Shown here piece after piece: positions 22,291-34,298 of a stretch of 64,000 bases of DNA. The DNA lies in the NCBI GenBank assembly GCA_030765065.1, contig CM060990.1, forward strand, positions 496,610,190 through 496,674,189. Direction: 5' to 3'. Within the stretch, counting starts at the first letter, position 1. Every line of letters starts with the position of its first letter. The translations under genes were made by a program, and so were the position numbers. The DNA comes from Deroplatys truncata (Eukaryota; Arthropoda; Insecta; Mantodea; Mantidae). The notes beneath the pieces are model-generated. The model made no database searches. It saw only the letters and a program-made list of their open reading frames with translations, and had not been told where the DNA came from.

Positions 22291-23465
22291 TAGTGGTGAT
22301 TGTGTTTGATGGTGAAATTCTGAAATTCAGAATGAATTCCAGCAGATTTTAAAACGAATGACAGAAAAGATGCTTGAGCGATGTCCTTTAAAATACAAAG
22401 CAGTTCAAGAGTTGCCCTTAGATACAATTAATGTTTTTAAACAACCAGATCAGGGAGAAATGAAATTTAATATTGTAATAGGCATTCTCTATGAAAATAG
22501 AGTTACAGAAGATGTTGCAAAGAAGGCAAATGCTGAGCATTCTGTTATGTACAGCAAGGCACAGTGTGGTCTGGAAGAAAAGTTTTAGAGTTCTTGGTAA
22601 AGGTTTCAGACACATCTGAATGACTCATTAAGTTTTTTTTCTCCCTTGCCAGTCAAGAATATCAAGAGCTGTGGCACATTGTGAAATTAAGTCTAATGTT
22701 TTCACATGGAAATACAACAGTTGAAAGCGGTTTCTCTGTGATTGAAAGTCTTCTTGTTGAAAACCTACATGAAGGAAGTATTACGTTTTAGAGGAAAGTT
22801 TTTATTCATTTAGATACTATGACTCTATGCTGAAGGTGCCCATAATGCAGATGATGTTGACATATGTAAGAAGTGTCAAAGATGCTGTGAACAGTTCCTC
22901 ATTATCCAGAGAAAATCAAACTGAGGAAGATAGAAATAAAAAGTTGGAAAATGAAAATTTAGGCTGAAATAACAAATATGGAGGGAAAGAAAATCAAAAT
23001 TGTAAAATTAGAGAAATAGAAGAAAGAAGAAGCTATTGTACTGCATATAAAGTTTTTGCAGAAAAAAGTGAGAGACTAGAAATCCATTTTGTTTTGAAAT
23101 GGTATGTTACATGCTTATAACTGAACAAATGCAATAGTCAACAGAGCTGTAACAATACTGTAATAATATTTCGATGTTTCATAGCCCTTTTCTTTTCTAA
23201 TAAATTTTTAATCTCATTAACAAAGTCTTCAAAGTATATTGAATATTGCACATAGATTTGTAATTCCCTATAATACTATCTTATACTTAATGAAGCTTTT
23301 CATTGTATCTTTCTAATCATATATTTACACCAACTTCATTTTTCTTTAACAACAGGAAGATTTCATGTTGTATATTTAAATATAAATAAAAATTACTAAA
23401 GGTAGGGATACCTATGCAAAAAGGAGAAAGCTTTTCTGCTATGCAGATGTTGGAGGTAGTGTATG

Positions 23466-23612
23466 TACAGGGTAGACCATTTAAGTTGAAACTGTACAAT
23501 ATCTCCAAAACTAAGTGTTGTAGAAAGAAATGCCTTTAATAAAAGTTGCTTGATATTATGCGGAAAGTAAATGTGGTTAGTCATGTTTTGTTTGGAGGAT
23601 GTTATAATGAAA
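23466..23612 (+). repeat. single arm of a foldback MITE
   Basis: This matches the left arm of the palindromic element at 28086-28425: GGGTRGACCATTTAAGTTGA, then ATATCTCCAAAACTAAG and GGAGGATGTTAT. The opposite arm is missing here. Confidence 0.65.
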
Positions 23613-23649
23613 ATGGGTATTCTCACCTCATTAAATGTATTTCTTAGTG

Positions 23650-25600
23650 TGTTACAGAGAAATGACCATGCTACAGTTATTCATCAGTGAGCTCAGATGC
23701 TCACTTGGCTCGCTGGTGATCCCAAGGAAAGTTTAATGGTTAAGGGAACGCCTCACTCAAAATCATGATAAAGCCCTAAACTTTTTATTGGCCGAGTCAT
23801 TGTTTGGAATATACATTTTCATACTGCAAAGTGATTTGCTGGATTTCTTGTAACAAATGTTGTAATAGTTATTTTAAGGCAAAACATATGCTGCAGGAGA
23901 ATTTTAGTGCATACAGGCTACATAAATGTTCATTTTACTTTCAAATCTGTTTCACTGCGAGTTTATTTTATTTTATTTAATACCAACTTTTTTATGCCAA
24001 ATACTAATCAATATGGATGAAATTTTTACTGCAAAAATTTGAGGTATGGTCGTCGCAGTCTAAGGATCCCCAAGCGGCGGCCTTTGTGCAGTAGCCAAAC
24101 ACTTGTTCCCTACCCTCCCTAACCGCAATCATCAACATATTAGTGACATCCATGTGCACATGCGCGTTGTTGCCACAGTTAAAAATAGTATTTAAAAGCA
24201 AAACTTTGTAGCTGATTTCCATATGTACAGAATACAATCATGCAGTTCGTCTGCTTGCTTTATACACAAATGCAGTAAACAACTATGCATCGCATAATGA
24301 TTACATTTATGTTACAAACGCTTTAAAATATAACTGAGGATGACCTGAACTAATATACTATGCTACAAGAATGGAAATGCATGTTAATATATCCGAGAGA
24401 AACTTAGAAACATGTTCCGAATAAACTATACATTGTTGGACTATCAGTAAATAATTAAAATACATAAATATGAATTTATTTTGAAACGAACTCTTACTCC
24501 CAAAACAAAGCCTCATTTTTTATTATGCTATTTAACCTAAAAGTTAATTTTTATAAATAAGGGTTGCATGTTTGCAGTTTTGCTTACTGTAATTATTATG
24601 TGCGTGGAGCTATGGTGAAAGTATTTTTTATTTTGTTTGTCCTGCAACCACAGAATGTTGGAAAAACCAGGATCCAGAAGATGTAAACAAAAACAGTAAA
24701 TATGTAAAATTAAAAAAGAAGCAGCAGGTGAAAAACATAAAGCGAACGCAGGTCTTTGTATCACTCTTGGAAGATAGGTGCTATTTTACGTAGCTTTGAA
24801 AACATGATAAATTTGCTTCACAACAATGTTTTTATTAATATAAAGCTAATATAAGAAGAGGTTGTGTATTTTTTAAGATGTAAGATTTATAAGCATGACA
24901 GCTTCTGTTTACTTAAATGAATAGCTTTATTATAAAATACAGGATAAGTAAAAATACGGAAGGCAAAAGAAAGAAAATAAAACAGAAATCTTATATGTTA
25001 TATTCACATGATTATCTCTATTCACTCTTCTACAAATTACTTTTACAAAAGCTTATTCTTCTATCTACTTCTTCTTAACCGAGATAAAATTTTATTGCAC
25101 ATTTCATTGTAAATATAAGGATTCATAGGCCAAAGCGATAGTCAGATTTTTAAAAACCAGATGATGACTGAAATTCCATGCTCTTAGCATGACCACGAGG
25201 AAAATACAAATACGGACTTCCAAATTGTATTTCAAAATTCAAACCAATAACAAAGATTTTCCCGGAAATGATTAACGTAATTTGACCTAAAATGTGTCCT
25301 TTACTGAGATTGCATTTTACGCACAGTAAACTTTTGCCTATCTCTTACGGTGTACCAGTTATACAAAAAGTTGAGAACGAGGAAGAATTTACAAGTTATT
25401 CCCAGAACATAAAATTCAAGATACAAATTTTATTTTTTATGCAAATATCTTAAACATGCGCTATTTTACTAAAAATCGTTATAGCTGTTTTTGAGAAATT
25501 CAAAACAATAGCAAACATTTGCCACGTAAAGGGTTCTTTTCTACATGTTCGTGAACATTACACACAAAAATCTGGCATTGCTTATTCAAAGTTTTTGTAG
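23650..25600. other. no gene recognised
   Basis: Mostly AT-rich. A GC-richer patch at 24040-24180 has an open minus-strand frame (24004-24237) without recognisable features. No splice-site pairs or repeats stand out. Confidence 0.4.
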
Positions 25601-25823
25601 CCCCTTCGTGGTCTTGGTACTACTGGTACTCGGCAGAGTCATTTGTTGGTGCGGCCGGAGGGGCAGCAACTTGGTTCGTTTCCCAAGGTCTCCACATCTT
25701 AATTAAACTATTAAACGCTAATAACTATTGAACACTGCTAAACCTACAAAACTGCACAACCTACAAAACTGCACTAAGTAAAACACTATATAACTTCTCT
25801 AAAGAAGTAAGATATAAGCTTAA

Positions 25824-26009
25824 ATGTCACAGCTGCTAAAACGTACTGAAACCGAAGAAACAACAGAAATGACATTGCAACAACGCTTTGCTTTGGTGGA
25901 GCTAAAGAAAGGACCACACACTGTAGTTGAGGGATGGGAAGACCCTACTAATCGTTTACTGATGGGTTTATGGTCAGGCTTCAAAGCTTTCCGTTCGCTT
26001 TGTAGCTGA
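25824..26009 (+). CDS. small hypothetical ORF, 61 codons
   Basis: The frame begins MSQLLKRTETEETTEMTLQQ and ends in KAFRSLCS. Its charged, mixed composition looks more like protein than most short frames nearby. A CpG-containing patch (25600-25680) and a TATATAA-like string (25788-25794) lie 30-200 bp upstream, so a small gene or a first exon is possible. No family is recognised, and the ORF lacks a visible splice donor. Confidence 0.25.
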   Translation: MSQLLKRTETEETTEMTLQQRFALVELKKGPHTVVEGWEDPTNRLLMGLWSGFKAFRSLCS

Positions 26010-26049
26010 CTGGGGAAACGTTGCCTGCGACCAGTATATCTGCATATTT

Positions 26050-27310
26050 CTATGTATTTATATTGCAATTTACGCTGCTAATTTATTATGATAATATTTT
26101 GTCATGAATTATAGAAGTAATATTTTCAAAGTTCTAAAACATCTTGAAAGTGAATAAAGAGATTCTATACAATAAATGCATAGAAATATCCCTTTATATA
26201 GTGAACATACTCTCAAAATTTGGTTGTAAAAAGATTAAGAAAAATGCAATTTTTAGTGGAATGTCCCCCTTAAAGAAGCACTTAACAAAGGTAAACAATT
26301 TTTCACGTGTAGTGGCCACTCTGAGATTGAGGACAACAGTGAAAATAGATGGTTCTTTATTTATAAAGCAATGAATTTATCATCTCCTGCAGTTGTGATG
26401 TCACACTGCTGTGCTGGTGCAAAACTCACTGAGTAGGTAGGATTTGAGTTTATGGCTTGGAATAATGTTGATTCATGGTGATCTATAATGTATTCAGGTC
26501 TCACCAGTAGATGTTTTCATTATCACACTCTTTGGACCTATTTGAAATCAAGTTATAAAATCAGTTTTATAAATCAAAGTTTTGTTCCAGTGTTGCAGTT
26601 GCATGAAATTAAGGTCTTGCTGTAGTGTTTTTGGAATTATTAGCAATGAAACAGAAATGTGTGTATATAAGAATTTCCCAAATAAAAGAAAAGTTTCCAT
26701 AACATAACAAAAACTAGGTAATAGGTACAAAAAGAATAAAACTCATTCCTACGTTCAGCATGGTAATCTGCACAGTTCATTTCTATTACAGACTTTGCTT
26801 GCCCAGTCATATGTAGTGGAAGAATGCTTCTAAGCAATAAGACCAAAATGGAGGCATGGTACCCACTAAACAATTAGATCCTTGCAAAATCTTCACCAAA
26901 AAACAAATGAAGGGAGAAAAAAGTTTTTGCTGTTCCATCTGGATGGATTTGTTGTAAAACTTCAAAAAAGTGACAGGAGTGATTGCCAACACCTTTTAAC
27001 ATAGGCTGTGAGCTTCATGAAGCAGAAAAGTGTACAGTGTAGTTAAAAATTGATAAAATCATGCAATATGAACTGGAATGAAAACCTTGTGTACATTTCT
27101 TGATTTCATAAGATTGAGAGATCAAAATGCACTGAGACCTCCACCAGAGCTGCAGCTTGATTCAGAAATTTAAGCTGAAAAAGAAACATTGCAGTGATCA
27201 TGGTGTTTGTAAGCACTTTGGTCTCCTCTTTTTTAAATAAATCAGATGTGACTTGCACTATTACGAAAAGAAAGAAGCTTATCTATTTGCCAAAACCGTA
27301 TGTTATTGAT
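26050..27310. other. no gene recognised
   Basis: AT-rich sequence. Short protein-like pieces such as DQNALRPPPELQLDSE near 27122-27169 may be relics of a coding copy, but stops interrupt them. No element could be named. Confidence 0.35.
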
Positions 27311-27325
27311 AATCGTAGATCCTGT

Positions 27326-27415
27326 TGGCCTGTGTGTGTGCTTGTGCGTGTGCGCGCGTTGTTGTTGTTTTTTTTTTTACTTTTTTTTTTTACTTTTTTT
27401 TTTTTTTACTTTATA
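27326..27415 (+). repeat. GTGT/CG-rich and T-rich low-complexity tract
   Basis: An alternating purine-pyrimidine run (TGTGTGTGCTTGTGCGTGTGCGCGCG) is followed by thymine runs broken by single AC dinucleotides. It is simple sequence. Confidence 0.85.
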
Positions 27416-27428
27416 ATTTGACAACCAG

Positions 27429-27609
27429 AAGTGATGTGCTACAGCAGACTTGTCAGATACTTGAATTTGACATTCCTCAAATGTTCCTTCATCCTGACCT
27501 CCAAACTACTTTTGATTTTTCCAATGTTTATTTTTTTTGCGATGCATTTGATAACATACCGGATAGTTTTGGTTTCCGTCATGCAGTTTTAAAGTGGATG
27601 GTTTTATAG
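27429..27609 (+). CDS. possible terminal exon, unidentified
   Basis: After a T-rich tract and the acceptor-like CCAG at 27425-27428, the frame reads SDVLQQTCQILEFDIPQMF, then HPDLQTTFDFSNVYFFC and on to HAVLKWMVL before a stop at 27607. The composition is protein-like and free of repeats. It could be a last coding exon on the plus strand or a pseudogene fragment. No homolog is recognised. Confidence 0.3.
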
Positions 27610-28085
27610 ATTATTGATACTATATTGATTTTGTGGTGCTAGTTTTATATTGAATTCCTTGAACATCTCAAATTTCCAAAAAAGTTTAAGATGGAAGGTG
27701 AATTTACTATATTTGAATTTAGGTTTCTTTAAAGTGGTAATTTCTTTCAATCTCTCCTGTGTTTTTGTGGTTAACAATCAATTTGTCAATAAAGTTAGTG
27801 TTGAAACCCAGCAACATAATGTGTCTGTGTATATATTCCTCTTTGTATTCTGTTGTAGTTAGAGGGGTGTGAACCAATCTGTGTACCAGACTGTGGAATC
27901 TGGCATACAGGTTGCTGTATTGGGTCGTCAACTGTAAAACTGATGATGGGGAAGATGTTACCAAAAACTAGTCTTAAGTAATAAGACATAAGTGGAAAGG
28001 AAAAAAGTTAAAAAAACATTTGTTGGCTCATTTTAACATAAACTTTATTGATCTCCACTGTATACAATACCTCTTATTTATATAT

Positions 28086-28425
28086 AGGGTGGACCATTTA
28101 AGTTGAGACTCTGCAATATCTCCAAAACTAAGCATTGTAGAAAGAAATGTCTAATAAAATCTGCTTGATATTATGGGGGAAAGTAAATGCCATTAGTCTT
28201 GCTTTGGTTGGAGGATGTTATGATAGTCATTTTAGGGTCAATTTAATTTTTTTTAAATGGGAACCTACAATTAGGGTCAAATTAAATTGACCATCATAAC
28301 GTCCTTCAAATAAAACATGACTAATGGCAATTACTTTCCCCCATAATATTAAGCAACTTTCATTCAAGACATTTCTTTGTACAACACTTAGTTTTGGAGA
28401 TATTGTACAGTCTCAAATGGTCCAT
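28086..28425. mobile_element. foldback MITE with arms of about 140 bp
   Basis: The left arm (28086-28231) and right arm (28287-28425) are near-perfect inverted copies. Both include GGGGGAAAGTAA and ATATCTCCAAAACTAAG-type blocks. The central spacer holds two copies of a short AGGGTCAAATTAAATT-like motif in opposite orientation. There is no coding capacity. A half copy lies at 23466-23612. The outer flanks merge with a GT microsatellite on the right, so the target duplication cannot be read. Confidence 0.75.
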
Positions 28426-28426
28426 C

Positions 28427-28474
<48 letters not shown>

Positions 28475-28478
28475 GTGA
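28426..28478 (+). repeat. (GT)n microsatellite
   Basis: A run of more than 20 GT units directly abuts the right arm of the foldback MITE. Confidence 0.95.
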
Positions 28479-28499
28479 GCACTAAGGTAGCTGTCGAAG

Positions 28500-30657
28500 A
28501 GAGAGGATGTGTGAGTAGTCAGCTCCTAGAGTAGAAAGAAAAAAGGAATAAGAGACAATGGGAGTAAGCATTGAAGTATACAGATGAACTGGAGTTTTCA
28601 ATAATACAAAGTGGAGTGGGAATAAAATGAAACAAGGCTTAGAAGAGATGGTAAGCATATTTCTTTTACTTAGTGTAATAGCCACTTTATTGATAATTAG
28701 CAGTGTCGAAATTAACCCCGGACCTAATGGGAATCAGGCTGTTAGGGAGGAAATTTTGGATAGAATAAAGAACACTGATTAGAAAATTGATACTAAACTG
28801 AACAAGGTGGAGAAAAAACTAATGGAAATTAAGGAAGAAATAAGAAACGAGGTGCAAGATATGAGAGTAGAGGTACAGAACATTAAAAGGAGGGTAGAGT
28901 TTCTGGAAGAGAGATATAGAAGGCTCAACCTAGTCATTGCTGGAGTGAAGAAAAAGAGGGGTGTATGGCCCGCACAAGAGGTCAAGGAAATTTTGGAAGG
29001 AAGACTGGAAATGGAATTACAGGGTTGGGAGGTTGCCGAAGGCTTCAGAGTGGGAAAGCAAAGAGGAACAAGATAGATAGTGGTGCAATTTACTTCTGTA
29101 CAGTTTGTGTATGAAGTGTTGAAGAAGATAAAGTTGTTAAAAGGAACAGACATTTTTATAAACAGGGATTTACCAGTGGAACAACGCGCTAGAAGGAAGG
29201 AACTTATACAGAAAATGAAGAAGTTGAAAATGGAAGTGAAACAGGCATATATTCAGAATTTAAGGTTGTGGATCGATGGTAAAGTAGTGGATTTGCAAGA
29301 AAGTGACACGAAACACCAAACCGTGGGAGCAGAAAATTTCTCAGCTCGATTCGACAGCCAGAGAAATGGAGCAAGCACACACAGAAAGTCCAAAGGGCAC
29401 TTTAACACCAGCTGGCACAAATTTGCGGGCTAGACAGAGCAAACGTACATCATTGACACAGAAGAGTGATGACAGAAATAATTACGTCAGGAGATAGCCA
29501 TGCTGATGACAGAAAGTATACATCAGGAATGAAAGAAAGGAAGATTACAGCTAGGAAGCTTATTTCACCGAGAAAGGAGGAGATCCAAGCAGCATGTGGA
29601 CTAGCAGAAGGAGCAGCGGAGGCGTGGTCGCAGAGCAGTGGGACAGAAGAGGGAGTGAGACAGTATTGTTTCAATACCGAATGGAAGTCTCTTGGTCCTA
29701 GATAGTAATAAGGTGGGAACATCAAGAAACGGGAGGGGTATTGAACTAAGAAGCAAGAAGATATTAGATAAATTTAGGAGCAGAACTGGCTCGCAATGGG
29801 GAATGCAAAAAGAGATATGGAGAGGGCAAGAGAGATATATGGGGAAATGGAAGTTATAATAATAGGGGACTTTAACATTAGAATAGGCGAGGCAGATGTG
29901 AACATAGAGAGTGACACAATATTTGGAAATGATATAAGAACTAAAAGGGATGCTGTAAGACATAGAGACAAGTTCATAGACTAGGAAAGTGAAAAGTTTA
30001 TTGAATTTTGTGAAGTGAATGGGCTAGACATTCTGATTGGCAAATATGGAGAAGATTTAATGGGGGCTTGCATGTTATTAACAAGAATGGAGAAAGTGTT
30101 ATTGACTATGTACTTTGGCTAGTTAATATGGGGTATATGTTAAACAATTTTAAGAAATTTAATTTTATTTCAAATAGTTGGCACTTTCCATTGATGATAG
30201 AAATGAAAATATGACAAAAGGAAGAGAAGAAATTGTAAGGGGAAGGGGATACTGGGCAGTATACTAAGTGTTTAAATGGAATGAGGATTAACGAAATAAT
30301 TTAAGTTTTGTTTTAGACTCTATGTACAGGCAAATTTGTCAACAGGGAGTAAATTTCATGCTAGAGAACCAGATAATAGAGAAGGCGGCAAACATATTCA
30401 ATACATTAATGCAAAGAGCAGAAGATGGGATGAGAAAGGGGAGGGGAGGGATAGAAAAGGGAGACATGTGGTTCAATAAGGAATGTAAATTAACAAAAAG
30501 AGTGGTGAAGCAGACATTAGTTAAATGGAGATAGGTAGGAGGCGATGAGGTAAAGCAGAAGTACTTAAGTAGTAAAAATTTCTGCAGTTTACTGTTAGAA
30601 GATAAGGAACAAGAGTGGAGAAAAAAGTGAGAGCGTCTTCTGATTAGAATATTAAGC
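28500..30657 (+). mobile_element. non-LTR retrotransposon with 2A-like ORF1 start, truncated
   Basis: The 5' part of a non-LTR element. ORF1 (28627-29433) is broken by stops. It is followed by an endonuclease piece near 29790-30110 (EVIIIGDFNIRIGEA at 29847-29891) and a downstream linker (30322-30540). The reverse transcriptase core is missing. The element stops at a GAT/ATC microsatellite (30660-30706). The RT-tail fragment at 32400-33000 may belong to the same family. All frames contain stops. Confidence 0.6.
28627..29433 (+). pseudogene. ORF1 protein with 2A-like sequence and coiled coil, broken
   Basis: The frame starts MKQGLEEMVSIFLLLSVIAT and continues LLIISSVEINPGPNG. The VEINPGP core matches the 2A ribosome-skipping consensus (D-V/I-E-x-N-P-G-P) except that the leading Asp is Ser. 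The hydrophobic stretch before it could act as a signal anchor. A stop at 28781 is followed in the same frame by a Lys/Glu-rich coiled coil (28807-28920), an RRM-like LVIAGV segment and, after a second stop at 29074, the C-terminal FTSVQFVYEVLKKIKLLKGT region typical of L1-type ORF1 proteins. It is not functional as it stands. Confidence 0.6.
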
Positions 30658-30659
30658 AA

Positions 30660-30706
30660 TGATGATGATGATGATTATTATTATCATCATCATCATCATC
30701 ATCATT
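30660..30706 (+). repeat. (GAT)n/(ATC)n microsatellite
   Basis: GAT units change through TTA to ATC units, giving a near-palindromic simple repeat at the 3' limit of the non-LTR fragment. Confidence 0.9.
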
Positions 30707-30719
30707 TGTGATGGTGGGG

Positions 30720-32390
30720 GGGACCTGGGTTTTGAATATGGCTAAGATAACTCCCTGGGCTGATGATAGCCATGTTTTACGTATGGTGGCTTAGTACAAA
30801 TAATAAATGTAGAGCTCCTCTAGTAAATAAGTGTGCTTATTAAATGGACTATGGTGGTATACCCAACAATGGCCAGGGCCAAAAGTGGTAGCCACCAATG
30901 TATTGATCTTAGCACTGAATAAAATATAATATATACATAAAATTGCTGTTTATTAATAGCTATATTTACAAATGCTTCTCCAAAAATATGTGCTCACATG
31001 CTAAGAATTCTAATCCATCCACTAACACAGTGTGTGTGTGTGTGTGTGTGTCAAAGCTAAAGCTCAAACACTTATTTTCTTATGGTATATTTAACTGCTA
31101 TGTGATCAGCTGAACTAAATTGATTGAGCAAAGACTTTAAAGAAATGTGATATTCGTTTGTTGCACACTGTTTTAGTGATGGATCAATAGCTTCATAAAT
31201 TACAATGAAAACTGTGTAACTGTATATGCCAATGTTTAAATTATTTTTAGCATTTTGTATATAAGGACCTTTCTTGATATAGTCAGTGTATAACACATTT
31301 CTTTTTAATTCAGTTTTTGTTTTATTAAAATATAAATGGTGTTCTACAGAGCAGAAAATTAAGCTGGCCATTGAAGTGTCTAGCTTTGTTTTTTTGGTAT
31401 ACAGGTAGAGCCAGAGTGGAGTTTAAATGGCCATTGGACAGTTGGTAAACAATGCTTTATGTAGATCCATGGTCCATTTTCAGTCATTGTGAGTAGCATA
31501 TTGTGACAATGCCACAGCATCTTCACTATTGGGATATAATTCACGTTTCCAGATGGGAGAGCAAAGCTTGACAGAGGGGTGGCCGAGAAGCATCACTGGT
31601 GAAGGGTGGCAAATTATGGACATGTAACTCTGGTTCAAATTTAGTTTATCTGCAGTACTACTCTACACCACAAACATGCCTATCAATGATAAGGCTGCAA
31701 GAGACAAATTTACCTGGGATGCGAAGATGGTTGGGCTTTCCTTGTTCGCAGTCATGCAGCGTAACTGAAGATTAGGTTAACCATTAAAAAATTGAGTGTT
31801 GCAGATTCCTGTTAGCATGTGTCTAGCAGAGCAGAGGAGTATGCTGACCAGTTCTTCAGACAGCACTGTTGTAAGCAGGTATCAGCATGATCTGCATAAT
31901 CCATCCACGTGTCAAGCTTTCCATGAACCTAAGGCGATCACTCCTAAAAATCATATGATCTAAACCCTTGCTTACATAAGCATCTGGGAAATGACTTGCA
32001 GGAATCTAAAGCCAATTTCATGGATTTACTTAAATTGTGTCCTAAATATCTCAAACATTATAGAATTAGATTTATTAATCTTGTAAAATAAAACTCTAAC
32101 CATCACAATATAATTTGATAAAATGGGGGGGGGAAAGATATTTAGGTAATTACAGAAGTTAAGACACTCCATAAGCAAATATGGAAACAAGTAAAATCAA
32201 AGACTATTTGAATATAAGTAAAATGAAGTTATGCTTTACTTCAAGTAACTTCAGTTTATGTTTATGAAGAATCCCAGTATTATGTATGTGGAACTAATCT
32301 ACAAACCTTTACATTCATCACCTGATTGTTCACCATAACATAGTAATAGCAGGCATAGGTACTGATTACCAAAAGTAGTTTGTATGAGTA
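30720..32390. other. no gene recognised; possible SINE remnant
   Basis: AT-rich sequence. A weak tRNA-like segment at 31568-31650 (GGTGGCCGAGAAGC as A-box, GGTTCAAATT as B-box) could be a decayed SINE. A GT run lies at 31031-31051. Nothing else is supported. Confidence 0.3.
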
Positions 32391-32399
32391 TTTGGGAAC

Positions 32400-33003
32400 A
32401 GTGATAAACCAAACAGGTAAATTACAAGAAGAAATAAGAAAGCGTGTAGAGAAAGCTACTACAGCATGTTATACACTAAGTAAATGAGTTTTTGGGAAAG
32501 AAGTAGTAGATAAGAGGACAAAAACTAAAGTATATAAAACAGTTATAGAACCATTACTTATCCATGGAAGTGAAAGCTGGATAATAACAAAAACTGAATT
32601 AAGCATCGTGAATGCAACGCAAATGAAATGCGTAAGAAGAATAGTCAGAAAGACATGGCAAGATAGAATAAGGAATGAAAGGATAAGAGCTCAACTCAAA
32701 GTGCCATTGGTAAATACGAGGATAGAAGAAAGACAGTTTACTTGGTATGGACAGATGAAAAGAATGGACACAGACCGGAAAGTATGCCAAGTTTTAGAAG
32801 CAAGACCATTAGGAAGGAATCCGAAATGAAGACCAAGGATAACCTGGGAAGAAGGGATTAAAAGAGCGGTGGCTAAAAGAGGAAAGGCTTGGGATCAGTT
32901 CAATAGACTGGTAAAGGATAGGATGGAGTTTAAAAAATGGATCCGAGGCAAGCCCCTGACTCCTCGATAGTGGTAGAACAGGGAAGTTGAAGAAGAAGAA
33001 GTA
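32400..33003 (+). pseudogene. RTE-like reverse transcriptase C-terminal fragment
   Basis: The plus strand encodes PLLIHGSESWIITKTELS at about 32555-32605, then the open frame 32608-32829 (MNATQMKCVRRIVRKTW ... RQFTWYGQMKRMD) and a RPRITWEEGIKRAVAKRGK block to about 32965. This is the usual C-terminal tail of RTE-like or related non-LTR reverse transcriptases. The catalytic core is absent. A GAAGAAG-type 3' tail near 32988-33002 marks the end. Compare 7240-7672, a diverged relative in the opposite orientation. Confidence 0.65.
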
Positions 33004-33007
33004 GTTT

Positions 33008-34080
33008 GTATGAGGGAGTTTCAGAAAATAACCACAACTATATTTTTTCTGGAAAATACTGCTCACCTTTATTCAAATTCTTTTACAAACCTTCAAAGTA
33101 TTCTCTCTCAGACTCAGTACAATGGCTCCAGGGTTTTGTCCACTGTTCAAGCCTCTTTTGGATAGTCCGTTGAATATACCCAAAATTGTATGGTTTAACT
33201 CGCAAACACTATGAAAATTGCCACCCCGAAGCTCTTTTTTTCACTGTAGGAAATAGGTGGAAGTCACATGGTGCTAGGTCCGGTGAATAAGGTGGATGTG
33301 GCATCAACTCGATGCCTAATTCCGTGATTGTTTCTTGCATCTTCATGGCGTGATGAGTGGGCACATTATCCTGATGAAGGATCCATCCCATTTGGGCAAA
33401 GTTTGGTTTTTCTTGGCAATTTTCTTCCTTAATGGTCCCGTCAATACTTCACAATAGTAATCAGCAATAGCAGTATGTTGTTTATCCACCACATGATCAC
33501 ACACAATGCCATTCTTATTGAAAAAGAAAAGGTGCATGATTTTTCCTGCGTTTGGTTGAACTTTGGCCTTTTTGGGATTTGGACTTAAAGAATGTTTCCT
33601 TTGGGCCTTCTCCTGTTATGTCTGGGTCACAATGATAAAACCAGGCTCATCGCATGTGGTAATCATATCCAAAAAATGCTGTTCTCGCCAAAGCCTTCCT
33701 TCCCATTGTTGACATCCATCACGCTGTGAGCCTTCTATTCATCATTGATCAAACAGGGCACTCACTTTGCTGAAACTTACCTATAGCCTAGTACATTTTG
33801 TACAATGTCTTAATGATCCATAGGATATATTCATAATCTCTGCAAACTTCGGTAATGATAAATGACAGTCTTCACGCAACATGACATCAGTTGTGTTGAC
33901 ATTGATGTCACTCTTTGAAGTTGAGGGTCTTCCAGGGCGTGGAGCATCCTCAAGAACACAGTGTTTGTGATGGAGTTTTATCAAGAAGAATGCAAAATCT
34001 AATTGATACACACTGCTGCAACTTAAGATCCACGTTGGGTACAGTTAACATACTCTTCTACTTCACCTGCTTCCATCCAA
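33008..34080 (-). mobile_element. mariner transposon, defective
   Basis: The minus strand encodes a broken mariner transposase across about 1.05 kb. The order is an RPSTSKSDINVNTTDVM linker and HTH (34011-33781), a middle portion with several stops, NGIVCDHVVDKQHTAIADYY (33537-33343), and a C-terminal part with the second catalytic Asp in HQDNVPTH and the third in PDLAPCDFHLFP (33391-33209). These are 34 residues apart (DD34D). The left end near 33010 (GAGGGAGTTTCAGAAAATAA) resembles a mariner terminus. The right terminus is unclear. It differs from the mariner at 12611-13982. Confidence 0.7.
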
Positions 34081-34139
34081 CTGATTATAATCTGTATATA
34101 GCCTAGGAAGTGATGTTCTTTGCTATTCAATATTTTTTT

Positions 34140-34286
34140 CTCTGTGGTACCAGGAAGAATGTCAACATGTGTGACAGAAAGAAACAGTACTACCAGGCCT
34201 TCAAGGATTCTTATAAAATGGAATTCCCTTTTATCTTAAAATCAGATATGGGTAAAATTTGCATTCTAGTCACTTCATTGGAAGTA
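34140..34286 (+). pseudogene. zinc-finger-like N-terminus of a hAT-type transposase, fragment
   Basis: The frame reads RKKQYYQAFKDSYKMEFPFI and LKSDMGK, like the start of hAT-derived proteins with a BED-like zinc finger. The following Cys/His residues are not preserved, and a SINE interrupts the sequence at 34299. Assignment is tentative. Confidence 0.3.
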
Positions 34287-34298
34287 GGGAAGATGTTA

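Larger units (their letters stand above)
20038..23110 (+). mobile_element. decayed hAT-like transposon with two nested insertions
   Basis: Fragments of one transposase-like protein lie in order on the plus strand. A zinc-finger N-terminus (INEQWLDSKIYPEFVGCLCK ... HAKEMKHKQL) is at 20086-20275. A VAWALNMVINSNMSLDLCAD block is at 20489-20550, and FLEHATAEKL at 21189-21218. The NDLPACHADF-to-ERALLLYDDAKKFV region is at 21465-21670. LERCPLKYKAV is at 22373-22405, and a C-terminal SHGNTTVESGFSVI block is at about 22700-22745. The set matches a common invertebrate family related to hAT elements. A SINE and a CR1-like tail interrupt it, and stops are frequent. Confidence 0.6.

Noticed and set aside
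27325..27428. N-terminal Val/Phe-rich part of a 94-codon frame
   Set aside because: It is translated microsatellite. Only the part after the acceptor-like site at 27428 looks like protein.
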